From Heliocidaris tuberculata (taxonomy: Eukaryota > Echinodermata > Echinoidea > Camarodonta > Echinometridae): DNA of 64,000 nucleotides. Made by a program: the position numbers and the translations under genes. This document shows, piece after piece, positions 58,710 to 64,000 of this stretch. Below the pieces are notes generated by a model that saw only the letters and a program-made list of their open reading frames with translations, ran no database searches and had not been told where the DNA came from. The stretch lies in assembly GCA_025618425.1 (NCBI GenBank), contig CM046842.1, positions 26,589,878 to 26,653,877 on the forward strand, in the 5' to 3' direction. How positions within the stretch are numbered: the first letter of the stretch is position 1; each line of letters opens with the position of its first letter.

Positions 58710-59363
58710 TTTAATAATTTAGTGCGGATCAAATAATGAAATACCGAAGGGTATTTTCATCTATAATTTTGTGGAGATGAATGCACAATTTGCTTATCCC
58801 GTTTACTTCTGAATTGTCCCATTTCCATAAGCTTACTGCAGGAGCCACCTGGTTCTCTTAAGGCCACCGCACATCTTACGACTGGTCTGCCATCCGATTT
58901 GCGAAATAAATCACTATAACATTAAATATTGGCATTTTAACAAATGAAATCTACCCTATTCAGGTTCTGAAAAGTAATATGAATATTAAACATAGAGTTT
59001 GGGTGAGCTGTCAGCTTCTACAGGGAATAAGGGCAAAATTAGTTTCAAATCGTAGGCAGTCGTACGATTTTTGTGACGTCACTACGACTCGGAGCCGATT
59101 TGGCCATTCCACCAACTAGAAAACTCGGCGAGGCCGTATAATCGATTACACTATCTGTATACCTATTCAGACCTTCAATCAGAAATATTTTTCGTTTTTA
59201 AATGATTTGTAAAATGATATTACATTTTCTTCTGAAATCGGATCGCAGACCAATCGTAAGGTGTGCGGTGGCCTTTAGGTAGCGGGTTAATGAGAGAGTG
59301 GAAAATAATCTTTTGAGCATTTCCATTCTTGGTGAATTTAGTGGGGATGAATACGCACTTTGC
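58710..59363. other. Intronic DNA, nothing recognised
   Basis: Lies within the FN3 receptor intron. CGTAAGATGTGCGGTGGCCT-like ends at about 58860-58880 and 59250-59275 are inverted relatives (CCACCGCACATCTTACGA and TCGTAAGGTGTGCGGTGG), suggesting a further non-coding inverted-repeat element of about 420 bp. Confidence 0.5.
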
Positions 59364-59717
59364 TTAAAGGGGGTACCCAATGCTGAAACAATGTTAGTTC
59401 ATTTAAAAGATCATGATTTTATTAGAAGAAAATCATCTGCCTTAAATTTTTTTTAAAATTCGTGTTGCCAGAAAATCCCCGAAATATGGTAAGATTTCAG
59501 GATATTTTGGCCCCTCAGCGGTGTCCCAATTTCAGCTAGGTAACCACAATGACGTCAAAGTGGTTACCTTGTCGCGCAATTATAGCAAAATGCGCGCAAG
59601 GGATAATGCATTTTGTACAGTCTAGCGCGCAAAAGTTAAAGCAGATGATTTTCTGCTAATAAAATCATGATCTTTTAAATGAACTAACATTGTTTCAGCA
59701 TTGGGTACCCCCTTTAA
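59364..59717. mobile_element. Palindromic TTAA MITE, copy 3, internally deleted
   Basis: It has complete TTAA ends but has lost about 140 bp, mainly from one arm. One TGACGTCA remains at 59550-59557. Confidence 0.85.
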
Positions 59718-59943
59718 AGCTCAGACGGGACAAACTCACTTTTTTTGAGAGAGGTAATATTTAGGTTTTAAAGCTATACTTCGTGTGCCATCCACTTAAC
59801 TGTTTCTGTGTATTGCGTGTTTAAAACAGACTGTGGGGTGAATACACAGTTTTCTTCATGACAAGGCGGAAAATATAGTAGTTTACAGCGAGATTTTCCA
59901 TTCTTGGTCAATTTCAATGTAGCGGTCGTTGAACGGGTCCGCT

Positions 59944-60203
59944 CGCTATTCATAAGAACCGCTATTCACAGAAAACCGCTATTCATTTAACACGAATAGC
60001 GCTCCTTTTGAGTGGTTATGAATAGTGGTCCTTATGAATGGATGTCCTTATGAATAGCGATGAAATTTGTCTATGGTTCGCTCGCTATTCAGAAGGACCG
60101 CTATTCGTACAAAACCGCTATTCCTTTAGTCACGCGTTAGTGATAGCGGTCCTTATAAGTGGTCCTTATGAATAGGGGTCCTTATGACTAGCGAGGTTAC
60201 CCC
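59944..60203. mobile_element. 260-bp MITE with 9-bp target duplication (Mutator-like)
   Basis: Flanked by GTCGTTGAA at 59935-59943 and 60204-60212. Ends read CGGGTCCGCTCGCTATTCAT and, inverted, GGGGTAACCTCGCTAGTCAT. The interior repeats CGCTATTC and TTATGAATAG in both orientations. A 9-bp duplication suggests the Mutator group, by inference. Confidence 0.8.
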
Positions 60204-60219
60204 GTCGTTGAATATACGA

Positions 60220-60840
60220 TGAGAATGGGCCACGGAACTGGGGGGGGGGGGGGGTTGGGGGCTACAGTTCTCCCCCCCTCCCACTTTTTTGTAGACACAT
60301 TAAAAAAAATCTCCCCTTATTTTCAAGGAAGAAATAATTTCTAGTAATTTATAAAATTGATAAAATTAATATAAAAGACTGTTATTGTAGTGAGAATTCC
60401 TATAAAATGCAGATAAAATGCTAAAGATATGATTTAAAAGTCCCAATATTTCTGATTTTATATATCAAAATCTCTCATCCATGTCCTTTACTAACATGTT
60501 TTCCATTTGTACAAATGGACAATACATGCCCGCCTCTTTAATGCACAGTTAATGCAAAATCTAGGCCTAATAAAGCATGGTGTTATTAAAAAACAGTGTA
60601 GAAAACAAGCTCAGATATTTTCACGTGGCTTTTCGGGACTGTACAATTTCCAAAATGACATTCTATCTATCTATGTTCTATACCACTTTTGTATCATTTC
60701 TTTTCTACTTAATTCTACCTATTTTCTTCTCTTTCCATAGCGCTTAGAGACTTAATTGCAATTTGCGCTATATAAAAATTGAAAATTATTATTATTATTA
60801 TAATTATTATCACATCTTCTACAAGTTTATGAGTCTTCTT
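60220..60840. other. Intronic DNA, G run, no gene
   Basis: A run of 14 G at 60241-60254 and an (ATT)n tract at about 60788-60810. No exon recognised. Confidence 0.5.
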
Positions 60841-60979
60841 TCAGGATTCAGAATGACACATCAACCCTTTAGAGAAATGTTAGGATTATTTAATATCAGG
60901 GTCTGTGGGGATGGGGGCGGGAGTACAGTGTCCCCAGTATTTCAGGAATTTGGATATCCTAGAAGTTCCCCCTTTTACA

Positions 60980-61760
60980 TAGATTAATTTAGACAAGTGC
61001 TCCCTTTTCTTTATATTCCTACCCGTTCAACAATCTTAAAATTTGATTTTATTATACCACTGATAATTGCCAGAGGCCCATTGAAATCTGAGAGGTGCCC
61101 CCTTCTTCCTTGACAACTGTCCCTTTTCCTTAGTAAGAAGTGCCTCTTCCCCCTTTATAAGTATCCTTTATATTATAATACGTTCCCCTTTTCCAATCTT
61201 ATAATTGCCCCTATTCTTTCTGATAAGTGCTTCCTTTATTTTATCTTTTTATAAACGAGCCTCTTCCGTTTTTATCTCTGATAAAACTCCTATTTAAATC
61301 ATTTGCATCAAATGTACCTATTAATCTCTTTCAATAACTGCCTCTTTTCCATTCTCACTTTCCGTCTGATAAGTGCATCTTTACCTGTGGCCAAAAATCC
61401 TCTATTCAAATTTGAGAGGTGCCCGTTCTAATTCGACAAGTGCCCCTTCCGCCTTCTGCTAAATGACACATGACATCTCTGATGAGTGCCCATTTGTACC
61501 TCTTATAAGTTTTCCTTAATTCATTTTCATTTTTCTTTCTAAGAAGTACAATTCCTTCTCATAAGGGCCCCTCTTCCTTTATATATAAAAAAAAGAAGTA
61601 ATAACACAAAAACACACCTTTTCCATTCTCATAAATGCCCTTTTTACCTCTGGTATAAAGTGCCAATATTCAAATACCACATGTTTCATCCTCTGCCATT
61701 ATCGTTCTTGATAAGGGTCCCTTTTTTCATGCTCCATAATTTGTGCCCCTATTTTATAGC
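60980..61760 (+). repeat. Degenerate repeat of TGATAAGTGCCCCTTTTCC type
   Basis: More than a dozen diverged copies of a motif of about 20 bp (GATAAGTGCCCCTTTTCC and variants such as GAGAGGTGCCCCCTTCTTCC) occur at irregular 30-60 bp spacing. It looks like an old minisatellite. No coding frame spans it. Confidence 0.6.
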
Positions 61761-61779
61761 GATTTAGAGCAACTTTACT

Positions 61780-63290
61780 TTAATTTGGTCTAGACTTGCT
61801 CGCTACGCTCGCTCACATTTATATTTGATATAGTTATGTTACTTATTAGCGGTCTTTTCAGTCTCTTATGACGAGACTGTGTTTAAACGCCTTACAGAAC
61901 TTGTTTCCCTCTCTCTCTCTATAAGATGTTGTTGATCACCATGCAGCCTCACAGATCTTTAAAAAATTGCTCACTCGCTTTGCTCGCTCGCACATTAATA
62001 TGCAGGTCTTCAAACCCAACTGCAAACTTTGATGCTTAAGTAAATTATATTAGAGCATGTAAGAGAGAAACATAATTGAAATCCTTATAAATGTAATCAC
62101 AATGTAGGGTATATATGACATGTATGACAATGTTTAGAGATTGTACATTTTTCCCCGATGTAGGTGCCCTTTTTTTTCCAGAAATAGCCCTTATCGGTGC
62201 CCCTAAACTTTGGAAATTTTCCCTCAACGTTGCGATCATACTCCCACTGCTTAAACTGAATTTACGCCGGTGCATTAACGAGTGAAATCAGATCAGCCCC
62301 CCCCCCCCCCCACTTTCAAAAATGCTCCGCGGCCCCTGATGAGGAGGTGAAAATAAGTTGTGATTTTTCTCATTCTTTAAATACCATGTATACCTATCTA
62401 TCTTTTTCCTGCCCTCTCCCTCCCTTCTTCTGACACAAAGACACACTCACTTTATTTTAATTTCCTCCTTTCTCCTTCTCTTTATTCTATTTTTGTTTTG
62501 CACTTTCACTTCATTTTTTTCACTTTAGTTTTAGTCGCTGGTTGAGGCAATTGTCCTTCTACCTCAACTCACTTATTAATTCTCTCTTATTTTTGCTTCT
62601 CATAATGATGCTTAATGAAATTAATATTACTGAACGACCCAATCGTGATTAAAACTTAAAGACGTTTCTGGACATGTAAATATACAAGCTTTGCTTTTAA
62701 ACTTGTCTATTTGTGTTCAACATCACTTAGATCAATATTTGTGCATCATATACTTTACTTATTGACATTTAATTATTTAGCAATATATGTAGAAAAAAAA
62801 ATTATATATTATTGCAGGTTTTGTATTTATTTTGTGTCATGCACTACAGCATTATGTCGATATGATTGAACACAGTCATTAATCATGAAATCTGAATTTT
62901 GAATCTGAAATCTGGAGAAATACCATAGTAACACCGTCACATGAAAATGATCGTTCTTGTAGTGCGCTTATGTATATACTTGAAATATTACGATAAATAA
63001 GTTACAACCTTGGACAAAATTCTGCCAGCACGAGTTTATACAGTCCCATGCGATCTAAAAATGAGTGGAGTAATTTGTTGCAATCAATGAGGTAAAAGTG
63101 AACATGCATGTTTGTTTAACCATCAACTGGGTGAAAGTTACACTTAACTGGGTAGTTCAATTTTACCCAACAAATATGCATGTCCCTTTTTAAAACAATA
63201 TTTGGTAAATTTTATAAAAGTTCTCTTTTATAGTGTATGTATGCCTACCCGTATGTGTTATGAAAGATTAGAACCACTGTTGCAATAGTT
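61780..63290. other. Intronic DNA, no gene recognised
   Basis: Two related GCTCGCT-rich motifs lie at about 61795-61815 and 61970-61992, and a C run near 62297-62311. No exons with splice sites were seen. Confidence 0.5.
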
Positions 63291-63301
63291 TAAAGACTCA
63301 C

Positions 63302-63634
63302 CAATGGAAGTAGTTGTTATGTTAAGTATAGGTTCCGCACCAGTTGGCATTGCCCTTCCTCCATCGCAAATGACAGGCCTAACTGAGACTTGGTACTTGG
63401 TGTCAGGATCCAGGTCAGTTATGTTGAATTCAAACTTGCCATTGGTCTGGGATCCTGGCTGGACGAATACAAAACCTGCAGTCTTCCATGATGGGATATC
63501 ATCACTGGAGCTACTTCTGTCAATCGCATAGCCACATATGGGCACATCGCCAGTGTGGAGTTCTCGCCATTGAATAGTTGCGTACGTCGTCCCGATGGCT
63601 GTCTCAATTTGTGGATGCTCTAGGCTGGGTAGAA
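63302..63634 (-). CDS. FN3 receptor: second fibronectin III exon
   Basis: A 333-bp phase 1-1 exon (acceptor TACGTTAAG, donor TTG|GTGAGT). It starts LPSLEHPQIETAIGTTYATI, includes the core Trp and VPICGYAIDRSSSSDD, and has DLDPDTKYQVSVRPVICDGG, the FN3 L-P-Y signature, ending LNITTTSI. Cys positions (CGY and the later VIC) match the FN3 exon at 56364-56678, so the two came from exon duplication. The gene continues beyond the window's right edge. Likely an adhesion or signalling receptor ectodomain; the subfamily is not determinable here. Confidence 0.85.
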
Positions 63635-63639
63635 CTTAA

Positions 63640-64000
63640 CGTAGAGTTTGCATGGGAAGTAAAGAGGAACCGAAATGAGAGGGAATATTAATCAAAACTC
63701 CTCACTGATGACAATCAAGTCGTAAAACACAGTTCCTATCTACAAAATCTGAACTTCCGTGCACTGAAAAAAGCAATTGTCACTAGTGAAACTATTCATG
63801 TGATAGCTTGATTATAAACGTACATGCATTGATAAAACTACTTTAGACTGAAAAGGTTTCCATTGAGAAAAAGAGAAAAGTGTTAACAGAGTTAAATACT
63901 AATTTATATCCTAATAGTTTGGTTCTGCCTCTGTAGAATAAAATCATTAATTTCAATAATATTGTCATATGTGTTTTTCAGACGTTTTTACGTGCCATGA
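63640..64000. other. Upstream intron of FN3 receptor
   Basis: AT-rich with no recognised exon. The next 5' exon must lie beyond the window. Confidence 0.5.

Noticed and set aside
1..64000. tRNA and rRNA genes
   Set aside because: I looked for tRNA A/B-box-like motifs and conserved rRNA stretches by eye and found none I could support; a tRNAscan-SE run would be decisive.

Overview
This is animal DNA from a repeat-dense, AT-rich nuclear genome, most likely a marine invertebrate. The evidence is intron-split genes with GT-AG junctions of matching phase, a fibronectin III/transmembrane receptor built from phase 1-1 exons, THAP and P2RX7-type domains, and a transposon set containing Ty3/gypsy, CR1/jockey-like LINEs, Penelope-like, Harbinger-like, hAT-like and TTAA/TTAAAGG (Kolobok/T2-like) elements. 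An echinoderm or another basal deuterostome fits best, but that is inference; the sequence does not settle the species.

Layout. 1-7.8 kb: AT-rich DNA with no recognised intact gene, a degenerate minisatellite, and a TA-flanked inverted-repeat element invaded by a Penelope-like unit whose two direct repeats each hold a hammerhead-like motif. 7.8-24.1 kb: a tandem segmental duplication of about 7.5-8.6 kb. Each copy carries one intact intronless gene for an unrecognised 145-residue protein, and a broken third copy lies upstream. Several transposons sit in only one of the two copies, so each copy gives the empty site for the other; the clearest is a 2.5-kb fold-back element. 24.2-27.1 kb: a truncated LINE and a TTAA-flanked element carrying a frameshifted THAP domain. 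27.6-35.8 kb: a Ty3/gypsy retrotransposon with intact gag and pol frames, followed by a second, interrupted LTR plus leader.

36.0-42.2 kb: two convergent cellular-type genes, a THAP-domain gene (+) and a P2RX7-type zinc-binding-domain gene (-). Splice phases agree in both, each also shows small frameshifts, and the P2RX7-type gene has a promoter-like CRE/ETS/E-box cluster. 42.4-49.9 kb: a decayed LINE, a Harbinger-like element with a decayed MADF gene, a 1.5-kb palindrome, and small MITEs. 52.3-55.2 kb: a three-level nest, with a telomere-like-core MITE inside a LINE inside a TTAA MITE. 55.9-63.6 kb: the 3' ectodomain and transmembrane exons of a minus-strand FN3 receptor. Its intron holds three palindromic TTAA MITEs that carry full CRE sites.

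The genes most likely to be cellular and working are the two copies of the 145-aa gene and the FN3 receptor; the P2RX7-type and THAP genes are either recently broken or affected by assembly indels. All other coding sequence belongs to mobile elements.
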